Origin: Patella vulgata
Taxonomy: Eukaryota; Mollusca; Gastropoda; Patellidae
NCBI RefSeq assembly: GCF_932274485.2
Contig: NC_065887.2
Coordinates: forward strand, 44,597,201-44,661,200
Length of the DNA stretch: 64,000 nucleotides
Reading direction: 5' to 3'
Part shown: positions 46,007 through 57,976 of the stretch, piece after piece
Layout: every line of letters begins with the position of its first letter
Numbering within the stretch: position 1 is the stretch's first letter
The notes under the pieces: generated by a model
What the model was told of the DNA's origin: nothing
The model's database searches: none
What the model saw: only the letters and a program-made list of their open reading frames with translations
Program-made: the position numbers and the translations under genes

Positions 46007-46012
<6 letters not shown>
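45966..46012 (-). other. Candidate 5' UTR exon of Wnt10 (weak)
   Basis: On the minus strand a consensus donor, 'gttacag|gtaagtc', ends here about 3 kb upstream of coding exon 1. Exon 1 has an acceptor-like site just before its ATG, so a non-coding leader exon is needed somewhere upstream. This is one candidate; another strong donor, 'tgagag|gtaaga', lies near 51447. Neither is proven. Confidence 0.2.

Positions 46013-46013
<1 letters not shown>

Positions 46014-46061
<48 letters not shown>
46014..46061. repeat. (TA)n microsatellite
   Basis: An uninterrupted run of about 24 TA dinucleotides. Confidence 0.98.
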
Positions 46062-46065
<4 letters not shown>

Positions 46066-48110
46066 ACGCCAAAACGACAATCCTTTACGTCTATTAGTGA
46101 ATATTTGGTTACATCGGAAGTGATAAACTTTAACCGGTGTTGAATCTATAGTGTTGAAGTAGTAAATCCTATCTGGTAATCTGGGCAATGTAATAAGCCG
46201 TCAATCTACAAAACAATGGATCAAAGAGTGACAACAAAAACTTACAATTTCAGTTAACATGGCGCGACGGAAATCTGACCCTTTTAGCCCACACTTATCA
46301 AACCAGTCAACATTACAAAGACAACAACATATTATTTTACTATTTTTAGGGTTGAATAAGATTTAGAAATTATAACATTAGAATATTGAGCTGTTTTGTT
46401 CAATCGTCTTGATGTTCTCACAGTAAGATCATTTCACTTTAAACAGAAATAACAATCAAGTCCTTACATGAAGGAATTACTGGTAGAAAACAGGACAAAG
46501 ATCTGGCTCCACGTTCACAAGTTAAGAATTTACTCAGTTTTCAATCACTGTTTATGAGAAATATCTTTGATCCAGAAACACAAAACTTTACACATAGTTT
46601 CTTACTGATGTATTTGATACATTAAATGGCTATATTTTAGTTAAAATAAGTTGTTTTATCATAATAAATACTGGTAATTGTTTTATAATAGGCCTACACG
46701 AGAAATAAAATTATTACATGGTAGGCTTTAAAACACATTTTTGGCAGAATAAATATTTAAGTTGGCGAAAAAAAAAAATGAACATTTTGTTATATAAAAA
46801 TTATTATCCTGAATTCCATTGACGAAAAAGAAATTTTTTTTAAAAGATATTTAAAGCATTTATGTGAATTGATGAACGACGTGGTGTTGAGATGAGTCGG
46901 ATACAACTGACTGTAAACTATAAAGAACATATGAATGACTAGCACATGGCCAAACAGTAACACTCTAAATAAATGATAGCAGCAACTCTGATATGGACTG
47001 TTCGTGGTATGACCATCACCATATGGCTTATTACATCTCTTGACCTCAAGTAACATATAGATCGTTTGACTAATTAATACTTGTAAATCGTAAAACATTT
47101 TCATAATAATATGTAAATCGATTGTTTCTACATGCCAATGTGGACTATAAATTGTTATATTATTATGAAACTTGACAGCGCCATTCGCGCCTGCGTTTTC
47201 CACACGTTTTTAAGTATTATTATTATTATTATCATAAATAGGTAAAGATAAAATGAAGTATTTACATCAACCGTTTTTATTAATAATCAGTGTTTATTTT
47301 CAAATAGTCTGGAACATAGTGTTATCTACTTAATAACACTTTATTAGTATGTTAAGGAACTACTGAAGCACAACCAACAGATTTTACCGTCACTTTCTTT
47401 ATTTTCCTTGTCCAATGATTATTTGTCGATATGGCTGTCTTGTTTTAGGAAAGGACGAAATAAATAAACCAACCAAGAATTTTTATCATGGATGTATGGG
47501 CGGGTGGTCTAGCCTACCAGATTTAACTATCACCATTACAAAATTAACCGGATCAATTTCTGCCTAACATAAAATTACAGTGTCTGGATATCATTTACTT
47601 GTTTTTACACGAACGCAAGTCATGACCGACATTCACAATTACTTCAGAAGAAAAATGGATAACTTTAAACACAAAAAAGCCTGTGACTATGGTAATCCGA
47701 TTTTTATTCTAACACTCGCTAACAGAAGAACGGGTATAGTTGAGTAAAAAAAAAAATAAAAAAAAAGATTTTTTAGATTATATTATTTTGCTTTTCTAGC
47801 ACTTTTTTCAATAAATATTTTCATAATATAAAGTTACAATATATGATATAAAATTCTTCCCCATATAAATACTTTGTTTAAAATTATAATCATAAAATAT
47901 ATGACGATTTCAATTACAAAGAAATTTTTTTTACTTTCCACGTTGCAATTAATGAGAAACGTATCGTCATTTACATAAGTAAGTATAAGTTAATCTAGAA
48001 TATTTAACGAGTGTGCCAACTTTAATTTGTATGGCGAGGAAATTATATAAGCTTCGGCCTGTTTTCTATTCCATTACAAGATTGTTGTAAATATTCTTTA
48101 TGTACTTGAA
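46062..48110. other. Intergenic, no gene recognised
   Basis: The 137-codon minus-strand frame at 47203-46790 shows no family motif and uneven composition, and I do not regard it as a gene. Short A-tracts and an (ATT)n run (about 47214-47233) occur. Confidence 0.5.
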
Positions 48111-48112
48111 GA

Positions 48113-48212
48113 ATAAAAATATTGTTTAAACCAACTTTAATTTGTGGCCAGAGGAGAGAGTTAAAAATATTGTTTAAACCAACTTTAATTTGTGGCCAGA
48201 GGAGAGAGTTAA
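48113..48212. repeat. 48-bp direct duplication
   Basis: 'aaaatattgtttaaacca' plus 'actttaatttgtggccagag' and 'gagagtt' occur twice in tandem without visible change, indicating a recent duplication. Confidence 0.95.
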
Positions 48213-48286
48213 AAATATACATTCCAAAAGGGGTAAATGTCTTGAGATTGTATTTGATATTTGTCATCATTAGAATCGGTATCGGG

Positions 48287-48595
48287 GCGTAACAGGTATC
48301 ATCAACCAAAATACTACTAGAGCACAGCTGGTATCATCGGCGGCAAGGGCGTAACAGGTATCAGTAGCTAAAATGCTATCAGAACACAGCTGGTATCATC
48401 GGACGCCAGGGCGTAACAGTTATCATCAACCAAAATACCACCAGAGCACAGCTGGTATCATCGGCCACCAGGGCGTAACAGGTATCATTAGCCAAAATGC
48501 TATCAGAACGCAGCTGGTATCATCGGCCGCCAAGGCGTAACAGGTATCATTAGCCAAAATACTATCAGAACACAGCTAGTATCATCAACCAATCG
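48287..48595. repeat. 61-63-bp minisatellite, five units
   Basis: Five units begin 'gcgtaacaggtatcat' and contain 'caaaatact' or 'caaaatgct' and 'cacagctggtatcatcgg'. The units alternate slightly, which hints at a two-unit higher-order pattern. Confidence 0.95.
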
Positions 48596-51500
48596 GCAAT
48601 AGGTAAAACAAGCAGGCCATGATCACGTTCATCAATCAAGAGAGGACAGGTAAACCCATCATGAAACTACAAATATCTTTATTAACCTGGTTAAATCGAG
48701 GATTTTCTAAACGATAGGCATACGTAAGAAAACCCCTAATGGAATGACCTTAACTTTTAATCCCTGACGCTGGGAACCGTATTAAAGGACTTTTAACTAA
48801 CTTTTAACCATATTGAACTTATTGGACGAACAGTTTTTAATATGTAAAAAATCCATGGTCCATCTATGTGATTTTACTGCGAGCACTTCGCTTTTCCACA
48901 TAAAGCAAGCGGATTGTTCTTCCTCAACGGGTTTTTGTCTATCCGCACTGTCTAAGTTGTTTTTATTATGACAAAGTGAGAAGATGGTCCGTCCTCTCTT
49001 CTCACAATACCAATTTTATAAGTGTGTTTTAAAGTGACATTTTGATATATACGGACATTTTTATTTTTGTGTTTTTACCAATTTTCAACACAATGATAAA
49101 ATACAATACATGGTAGGACCCAACTTCACCAGTTAGAATTCACCTTTTCTAGTCAACGCTAGATCGTAAGTAACCCTTTTAAAAAGTCATACGACCAACG
49201 ATAAACTCAACCAAACACAAGCGCCAAATAGATGTGTTTATTAAATAGAAATAATCTTGTATATAACTAGCGCTAATCTCTTATTACTGTTAAATGGTGA
49301 AAAGACAGAAAAACTCACCATTAACCTTTTGACCTCTTCACCACTGACCCCTCGTCGTAAAACATTTCGAGGAAGCCCGCCTTGATTACAAAACAGCAAA
49401 GAAGAATAAATACAGTTACACCCCCATAAATAATTCGTTGTATATCTTCTGTATAAAAAACAACCATACCCGAACTTCAATATAAACATCAACCGAACAA
49501 AACCATATTATATGGAGACCTCTAACAAGGTTTAAGTTGAAAAGTTTGAGCAATGAGTTCTATGGGTTGTCCCTAGCACTACACTAAGTCCTAAATAAAT
49601 ACTACTACCGCCAGTTTGTTTCTACTAAAAAACTGTGATGTCTTTAATATAATTTTAAAGGAAGTAGTTTAACGTTTATAAACTATTTAAGCAGATATTC
49701 TAGTATATATTCAACCAGAAGAGAATAACCAACGTGATGTACCCGTGATTTATAGATGGATAAATACTTCATTTACTTACTTAATGAAATCACAGGCTAA
49801 CATGTTCTCCAGCTTCTAGATTCTACTTGAATGGCTAAATTACATGGGACGTAACTCTGCTTTGTAATATTTGTCTTGTTGTTCAACTATATTTCATATT
49901 TTAAATAGTTTGTCACGTATATTAGAAATTGTATATTAAATAGATAATTTGTTGAAATAGTTTATAATATTTACACCTTTTCACACACCCCATCAACCTC
50001 CTACGCCCTAGATTAACAATGGGTAGTATCTTAGTCATATTAAAGGATGAATTAATGGTGACTGTAACTGTGTCGTAAATATTCTATAAAAGGAACTCGT
50101 GTGATATAGACAATACTTTAAAGCGTAGAAAAACTTTAACCTCTCCTAGATACAGTGAGACTAAATACAAGCCTGCGTCGGTTAAATCACCAATCGCTAT
50201 GACATTAACACATATAAGTAAATATTTACAGGCTCTAATTAGTGCTTTGTTTATCGTTCATATTACATAATTCTATCATTAAAATATGTTCTCATATGTA
50301 AAGCGCATTGACGCACTTCAGTATAGAATGCCAACTATAAATGTTTAGTAATAATAAATATTATTAATATGCAGGACTGTATTTGTTCTCAACAGAAGAA
50401 GATGAGTTTATTTCAACAAGTTCTCTCCGTCTGTCCACACGGTCATCATTGATATTTTGAAGAATAAAACACCTCTACCGTTTCATCGTTTTGTATTGGT
50501 TTATTGCGCTGTAACACAACTAACAATAAACTGCCTACTAGTGGCGAGTTTTCTGTTCCATTTACATCATAAATAAATTCCATTTATAAACCAATTGTCT
50601 ACAATGGATTTATCTGGCCACCAATCGGAAGATAAAAAGAAAGGGAACGAAGTGGACAGTTAAATTGTTTTAATATAATAGTCCTATTATTCGCTGTGTA
50701 TAATAAAACTGCATGTGTAAATCACATTGTTTATATGTATTAAAACATTCAAAGACGGACGTTTATAATGGACAGACAGTGACATTCGTATCTGTTCATG
50801 TGTAGAGCAGATTTTTCTAACCGGACATAATTATTTTTTTTATTTAGTTATCTGGCGTAACGTATATATACAGTAGCTGTTAATATTGAATTACTGATTG
50901 ACACTTGAAAGTAATAATAATACTATATTATTTATTCTCAAATTAAAACTAAAGATTGAGTAACAGGTAAAAAGCCCTGTTCTTTGTAAGAACTTTCACA
51001 TATCGAAAGCTTAATTATCTACCATTCCAATTATATATCACCGACATTCATAATAATAAACATAAAAAAACAGTAGCAAAAGACGACTTTGGTGTTTTTG
51101 TTTTTCTTTTCGCTATATCCTAATTTAATTGAATGAATTTATTTTTTGAACATCATATCATTTCCATGAGTCTACGACACGTACACCTGTATCTTATTCG
51201 CTTTAAAAGTAAAGAATGTGAAATGGCTTACCTTATACGATATACACACCTGTTTTAGGTTAAATATAGTTGTTCGATAGTCACAGTCAAACCTTTTAAT
51301 ACATGGAAATACTATTGACGAATATATATGGGGTATGTTATTGTCATTGATCGTATGTAGATAACGTTTTAACGACATCCCTATAGAAAACCAACATTTT
51401 GAAAGGTATATAGTTATCGGCAATAAATGTAATAATCCTTCGTCTTACCTCTCATATGGTTTCCATAGCATTTTAATATGCTTTGTACGTATACCTTAAA

Positions 51501-52489
51501 TCAACAACTGCCTTTAGCTTTTGACTCCTTTGTGTGTGCGATGTTTTTAATTTATGTAGAATAAAAGGCTAATATTTTGCTGAGTTGAAGGAAGTGCCCA
51601 AGGTTTCAATGCTATTTAAGTAAATAAATGAACGGGTTAATTTGGTTAGATTATAGAACTGGTAACTTTCTAGATAAAAGACACACGGTGGCAGAAAGCC
51701 AATAAATTCAACAATACTACGGACTGAAATATGTTCGTTTGATATTAATTTAAATCATAAAATCAAGGTTTGATACATAATACCACGGACATAAACAATA
51801 TCATTAACGCCAAAATCAACTGGCGCTACAACTATTCCTGCTAAAACAAAAAACGCTTCAAGTGTAATATATATTTATAAATATGCAACGAGACCAGGTT
51901 GGTTTGGGTTTCAATATTTCAATAACTATATGCTGTCGTTTTTGTAGATACTTTACAGTAAATTTATTGATAGTTATCAATTCATCCATAATAGAATATG
52001 AACAGAGTAAATACAAGCTGTGTTATACTATTGCTGGTACAGATCAGTATTGATATAACATGACATTCATCAGAATATGTAGATCAACGCGTGCATGGTT
52101 CGACTAATTAGTTAACCCAACTGTGAAATCAAATCAAGATTACGTTATGCATTTAACATTCCTCAAATGTTTGTTGGGTTTTTTTTTAAAAAAAAACGTT
52201 TTATTTAACGATTATTATGTTGGTAAATAACCTAAGAAAATCCTAATTTCCAGGTTATCTATCCTATCCAATGATGTTGAATAAAGACCTACATTCGTTA
52301 GTGATGTTGAATAAAGACCTACATTCGTTAGTAATGTTGTTTCCGAAAGCTTTAAACAAACACTGAAAACATTATAAACTTCAATAATTATATAAATAAT
52401 TATTATGCTTTTAAATCTATAGTAATATTTTCAGGTTTCCTGTCTCCCACCTAATGCTAATAAACCCTTGATAGGCCATTTTATGTCAT
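48596..52489. other. Long AT-rich intergenic stretch, no gene recognised
   Basis: Nearly 4 kb without a supported coding or mobile feature. The open frames (for example 49492-49241 and 51423-51172, minus) contain donor-like ends but no motif. A 29-bp direct repeat ('agtgatgttgaataaagacc') lies at 52269-52329. Upstream regulatory DNA of Wnt10 could lie here, but I see no way to point to it. Confidence 0.45.
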
Positions 52490-53330
52490 CTCACATGTCC
52501 GTCAATATGTCCGTCCGCCTGCATGTCCGCTCACGTTTGTTTGTGGACATTCTAGAGGTCACAATTTGAATCTTATTTTGACGAAACTTAATATATATGG
52601 TAATATCACAAAGATTTTGATGAAACTTAAAATATACGTTTTCAATTGTGACAGGTATGGGACCTTCACTTCCTGGATTATTGCCCCTCACTGTACGAAG
52701 CATCGCGTTTTTGGCTGTGGACCCTCTAAGGGCAGCGATTTAGTTGAAACTTAAACTAATATATTAAGAATGAAGAGATCTTGGAATTTTATTTGATTTT
52801 AAAGACCGTTCAAATATATCGGCGCTACACCATAATGACGAATGAGGTCGAATTTCGTGAAAATCGGACCGAAACTTTCTAGCAAAATTGCCACCCCATT
52901 TACGCAAATAGTGGCAAAGCATGTAATACATATACCAAGGTTGTGAACATTTAAAGGTCACAATTTTTGTCCGATTTAAATGAAACTTCAAAATATATTT
53001 TGCGATGCCCTGCTGGAGATACGCCGCCTGCCTCTGGAGGTCAATATGTTTGTACATGGACCTTATATAATAATGTCGTAAGGTCGATGGTTTGTACGAT
53101 TTCGATGAAACTTAATATATATGCCAAAGATTGTGGTGTAAATCTGACCAACCGATCCGGAGTTATGCTCCCTTTTCCGAAAACCTTGTGAACGCGATAA
53201 ATACTATATATTTTTTAAAACATATTTAAAAACCAAAAACATATTTGAAGCATTGTGGTCATTGTGGTTATGCCACCTTAGCCCAAACCTTGGTGAATGC
53301 GATAGAGGCCACAGTTTTTAACCCGCACCG
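52490..53330 (+). repeat. Dispersed repeat families A and B, composite
   Basis: The first part carries family A phrases ('ggtcacaatttgaat', 'acgaaacttaatatat', 'gtgaaaatcgga'). From about 53080 it carries family B phrases ('gatttcgatgaaacttaata', 'ccttttccgaaaaccttgtg', 'aacgcgata'). Their adjacency here and near 33 kb supports one larger parent repeat. It is not coding. Confidence 0.7.
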
Positions 53331-53443
53331 TCCTTTGATTGATGATACCTACTGGTTTTAAATACCGTTTGAAGATTGATAATACTTAGTGCGTAATGGT
53401 AGGTTTACTCTCTACCGTGTCTTTATATTTATCCTGTCCTGCT

Positions 53444-53780
53444 GCCGGTTGCTCAAAACTAAGTTATGTTAACGATTCATTAAACTCGAACTGGTCGCTA
53501 TCTTGCTAACGTGTCGTTTGTTAACGGTCCGTTAAATTTCTGTTGCTGGAAAATCATTTTCATTATCCGTTATCCGTTACACTGGTAATCTATGACTTTT
53601 TGCTAAGGTATACTTCGACTAATGCCATCGTTAAACAGATAACGGAGCCCAACACCTCCGTTAAATATAACGGCAAGTTAACGGGACTCCCAGCAACAGA
53701 TTTTCTCTCCGGAAAAGATAACGACCAATTAACTCCACGTTAACGAGTCGTTAAAAGTTAACCGAGCTTTGAAAACCGGC
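53444..53780. mobile_element. MITE-like element with 60-bp inverted ends
   Basis: The left end 'gccggttgctcaaaactaag' is followed by 'ttaacga' and 'ggtcgctatctt'. The right end on the minus strand is 'gccggttttcaaagctcggt', followed by 'ttaacga' and 'ggtcgttatctt'. The interior has no gene. It interrupts a degenerate 'tatttatc...cctgctg' repeat on both sides. The target duplication is unclear. Confidence 0.7.
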
Positions 53781-54720
53781 CTCTGATATTTATCGTGTAA
53801 TGGTGGGTTTCCTTAGGATTTCTTGATTGTTGTTACGTATCGCTTCCTGTACGTTTTATTTACTGTTTCATGGCTGATGATATTTATCATATCCTGCTGG
53901 CTTCACTTATCATATCCTGCTGGCTTCAGACTAACTTGCTGATACTGACCCTGTTAGTTTTACCTACTATCTCGTGATTGATCTAGCTGTGTTCAGATAC
54001 ACCCTCAGTATCCCCTGTGTTCTCATTCCGTTCTACTCCTCTATACCCTCAGTTAATCCATAGGGTTTTTATAAGGGTAGATAACCATATTCATGTCCAT
54101 TTACTGAAAGATTTATGTAAATGATGTATATATTTCTAATTCATTTATATTTAATTGTATTATCAAAATATGTAGTATGTCTCGCTGATTTCAAAAATGT
54201 ATAACATCTGTATGTTTGACTTTTGTTATTATTAGTAGTATTCGTTCTTTGTCTGAAATGTTTCATTCTGTTATGTTTATAATTATTGATGTTATACTTG
54301 GCAATTTGACGCACAATGGCTTGTCTACGACATCACGTAAATGTTACTTCCCTCTGCCAAATTCCTTTGCAATTAACGATTTATAGGACTGGTCGATAAA
54401 ACAGCACAATCATCACGGGCGGATGACTTGAAAACGTCCCCCCTCCGACTAGAGATTAACCCAGGGGTTAGTGGAGTAGAAGGGAATAAAACAACTGGGG
54501 ATACCGAGGATGTGTCCCGATGATGTTACTGACCGTATCTTGGTTGATGATACTATGTCCTGACCGCCTATACATCAACCATTACCAACTTACCAATACT
54601 TTTCTATTATTTCGGATGCTTTTCAGCTCCCGCTTTAGCTTTTAGACATTAACCATACTACCTTCATAACTTTCTGTATGTTAACTTGTCGATTAATTGC
54701 CACACTGAGAGTACACATTT
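53781..54720. repeat. Degenerate minisatellite-like region
   Basis: Loose repeats of 'tgatatttatc', 'atatcctgctggcttca' (exact pair at 53891 and 53917) and 'gctgatactgac' occur through 53330-54020, with traces near 54530. No gene was recognised. Confidence 0.5.
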
Positions 54721-54724
54721 TTCT

Positions 54725-54820
54725 CTTTGCAATTTAAACTCCCTCTAATTTATTGATTATAATTTTAAACAATGTATTTATATATTTGTAAATATTTTCT
54801 TTCGGGATACGAACTAAGAA
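54725..54820 (+). repeat. Third copy of the 59.7/60.5-kb arm sequence (part)
   Basis: 'aattttaaacaatgta' and the following 'tttatatatttgtaaata' match the inner part of both arms of the inverted repeat at 59671-60790, with the same order upstream ('aaactc'). In this copy the local frame runs on into an open stretch to 54978, with no recognised family. Confidence 0.55.
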
Positions 54821-55309
54821 AAGCTACAACTTATTTTCAATGGTCTCGAGATTTTCACCAAGACAAATACGCAGACTATAAAGAAGCCATCCCGATACAA
54901 ACCAACGCTGAACAGAGATACGGGATATTAATTATATTTAATAATAATTTTACTACTATTTTTTTTAAAGATTATTAATGTACACAATGTTATATCATTT
55001 TACCACTAATATACACCTGTTCCTTTTAGGTCAATATAGGCGATAAAAATAATCTATTTATAAAGTAGAAATAATAGGAAAACCCAAGGAACATACACAA
55101 TAAAAGTCTGCATTGAGCAAGGTAAAGTAGTTACTATCTTTAAGGGTAAGCATTATAAAAAGTTCAGTCGTTTAGAGATTTCTGAGAAAATGAAATATAT
55201 ATTTAGGGTCTTTAATCCATTTAAGGGTTCCTCTCGAGTAATGTTTAGTCTATAGTATTTATCCCAGTAAGCGTAATCAAGGTTAGTGACAAGGTTCGTG
55301 ACAATGGGG
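54821..55309. other. Intergenic, no gene recognised
   Basis: No supported feature. Confidence 0.4.
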
Positions 55310-55472
55310 TTGGAGTGGTTGAATGATTTAACGCGTAGGATTTCTCCGGGTCCTCTGGTTTCTTCCCATACCTGAAGACCCATACATGGAAGCGAATTAT
55401 TGAAATAAAATTGAACCATTATGTTAGTCCCGAAATGACATAAATTGTGACGGGTGGACGTTAAACCCCATA
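55310..55472 (+). mobile_element. SINE family 1, 5'-truncated copy
   Basis: It matches the 3' half of the intact SINE at 25869-26141: 'ctccgggtcctctggtttc', 'tatgttagtcccgaaatgac' and 'gggtggacgttaaacccca'. Box A and box B are missing. Confidence 0.8.
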
Positions 55473-57114
55473 TATTTTTGCATATGTGTATCCTTGTTTA
55501 GTTGTCTTTCAGACATGGGTAATTTCTATTGTGTACCGTCTGATAACTAATAATTAGTATGATTTTTTACCAATTATATCTCCAGTGGCTGGAAAAAAAT
55601 AGAGGAACGAACAGAACCATATCCATTTTTTTAGCAAAAAGGAAGATGGTAGACATTGATTTATTTTAACTGATTTCGTATGACCGGATAGGTAACATAT
55701 TATTGTTTTATTGTAGTTGTTTTGTTTTTAAATGTTACCTCCCCACACCTGCATTAAGATTTTAATTTATAATGTTAATTGAATTTCCTCATTGTTTCAG
55801 AGTGCTATGGTTATTGAAAATATGATCAAATCACTATGGTTACTGTATAAATATGTTGGTTTAATTTCAAGGTAAATTTAGTCTGTTTTATTAGTATTTC
55901 AACAATTATTATCAGTTCACCAGTTGATATTACCAAAACTTTGGAATTCCTTATATTTATAAGTTATTTCATACACTCCAGTTAAAATTTTGTTAACATT
56001 TATTAAAAGCGGGTAGCACTATCTAGTTATATATTTGATTAAACTCTGGTTGCTGTTGTTGAGAGGTTTTCCATGCTAAATGTAATAGTTTTAAACACAG
56101 GGAAAGGGTAGATTTTCACTAGTAAATAACATTAAAATGAAGACCAATATTTCGCTTAAATCTTGCTATATAAAATAAAATTAACTGTTTGCTTAAAAAA
56201 TAAGTCAGTGCACTGGAATTGGAAGCAAGCAATGCTGCAGTTTCCAATTAAAGCTTGAAATCTTTAAGGAGTTACCTCCCATACATTCTTTTCTTGGATT
56301 TGATTTCGCGTTTACTTTAATAATGAACATTAGGTGACGAGAGGTAAATAAGGTTAGGGCACGTGATTGTTGACGAGATTGTAGGTAAGGTTTAAGAATT
56401 TGGGGAGAGGATAAGTCTCCACATAAACACTGATCTAGGAGGATGAAAATTTGGTTTGTGATATTTCTAGTTTTATTAAAACATCAGGTTTATGTACAAA
56501 GTTGATTTCGCTTGGGTTTTTTTGGTGTTGGTAACGCTGATGGTCTTCATTCGGTGTCGCTTGTATAAACAAGTCATTTCTCTAGGTACCCTGCTTTAGG
56601 CACTGCGTATCCGATTTATCTAAATAAAAGTAATCAGTCCCATAAGGATCGGAACTGGTCACCATTAAGCAGCAAATTAGAAATGTTGGGTATTATACGT
56701 GACTTTTCAAACATTTCTGACTTGTGCGTTGAAACCACTAAGTAGAAACCAAACATTTTGAATGCCAATGCTACGTCGCGAATTAATAATTTTAAAACTA
56801 AAAGAGTACAAAATACTGTTACCAGAATTATTACTAAAACTGGGTATTATTACGCTATGAGAAAATATCTACAACCCACACAGTCACGTGCCCACCTCTT
56901 TGTTGGCACGATTGATTGGACTGCATACATCTATTTATTGTAAACCTAATGCAGCAGATAACTGCACACACAGCAACCCGTTCAAATGTCAATAAAAGTT
57001 TAAAAATTGGCACACATATTCCCTGGGAACTACTTTTTAGTAAAAGGCCCAAGACCCACTCGAAAATCCAATATGGCGGCCATTTTGAAGATTGTCGACT
57101 CTGAGGCATCTAAA
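55473..57114. other. Intergenic, no gene recognised
   Basis: No motif-bearing frame and no repeat with readable ends. 'aatatggcggccattttg' near 57070 is a common dispersed phrase. Confidence 0.5.
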
Positions 57115-57618
57115 TATGTTTTATTTTGAGATAAAGTTACACCCTATTGATCCTTAACATGTATTTTAAGTTTCATCTAAATCGGACAAACATTGAGGGC
57201 TCTAAAGGGCAGACCAAAATCGAACTCACTCCCAAAAGATCTTTTGATAATATATATCATAAAAGATTTGTGTCACTAGAACCCCAAAATGTGGCCTCTT
57301 CGTGATCCACAGCCTTTGTACAAATTCACAATTATACGTATATGGTAGGGGATCGTGGGTGGCGGGTGGGGGGACAATGCACACCAAAATCGAGCCTGCA
57401 GGCCTAGACATACATATATTTTAAGTTTCATCACATTTGCGATATCACCCAAGGTTGAAGCCGTCGTAAAACCCCATGAACGAACGACAACGAACGAACG
57501 TTTCATCACAATCCCATAAAAATTGTGACGTCTAGATTGTCCACAGCCAAATGTGAACGGATGTCTAACATTGGCGACAACATAATATGTCCATAGGAAA
57601 ATGTGGGGGTATAAAATC
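57115..57618 (+). repeat. Dispersed repeat family A, plus-strand copy
   Basis: It holds 'aagtttcatctaaatcgga', 'aattgtgacgtctagattgt' and the terminal 'taatatgtccataggaaaat', the counterpart of 436-455. A piece near 57437 ('tgcgatatcaccc') weakly recalls the short repeat at 21612. Confidence 0.7.
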
Positions 57619-57670
57619 ATCCTAATTCGTTCAGTGAATACAAGATAAGACGAAGATTTCAGCCATCTTG

Positions 57671-57962
57671 GGGGATCACGGTGGCTAAGTGGGTGAGACG
57701 CTGGCTCGCTAGCCTGGAGGTCGGGTGTTCGATCCCTGCATTGGCCGAGAAAGTTCATCCAGATTTTCAGGACGGATGGGACGAAAACCCGAGGTCCCGT
57801 GTACACATTGGCGTGCACGTAAAAGATCCCTTGACAGTTGGAATTCGATATAAGAGTAGGACGTAGTGCCGCTGTACGGGCAAAATTTCCCTCATAGCAC
57901 ACTGTATGGCGTATGCCCAGTTCGGAGCAAAACAGTAGGACGTTAAAGCCCATTTCATTTCA
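57671..57962 (+). mobile_element. tRNA-derived SINE family 2, intact with target duplication
   Basis: The tRNA-like head has box A ('gtggctaagtgggtgag') and box B ('gtgttcgatccc'). The body includes 'cggatgggacgaaaacccga', 'attggcgtgcacgtaaa' and 'gggcaaaatttccctca'. The tail is 'gacgttaaagcccatttcat'. The 14-bp direct repeat 'tttcagccatcttg' flanks it (57657-57670 and 57963-57976), proving retroposition. It is the best reference copy of the family. The overlapping long minus-strand frame (57953-57276) runs through the SINE and is not a gene. Confidence 0.93.
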
Positions 57963-57976
57963 TTTCAGCCATCTTG

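Noticed and set aside
46790-47203. 137-codon minus-strand frame upstream of Wnt10
   Set aside because: No family motif, no signal peptide and no fitting splice phase to Wnt10 exon 2.
48287-48595. CRISPR-like array
   Set aside because: The units are contiguous with no unique spacers; this is a eukaryotic minisatellite. The same applies to the arrays at 14.1, 25.7 and 63.2 kb.
49241-49492. Candidate Wnt10 first exon with a good donor near 49313
   Set aside because: The phase does not fit exon 2, as the joined codon would be a stop. The 42849-42898 exon fits and encodes a signal peptide.
51447-51500. Alternative Wnt10 first exon starting 'MLWKPYER' with a fitting phase-2 donor
   Set aside because: Only eight residues with no hydrophobic stretch, so it would give a Wnt without a signal peptide. 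Kept only as a possible leader-exon donor.
57276-57953. 225-codon minus-strand open frame, the second longest in the window
   Set aside because: It runs antisense through SINE family 2 and repeat family A and has no protein motif.
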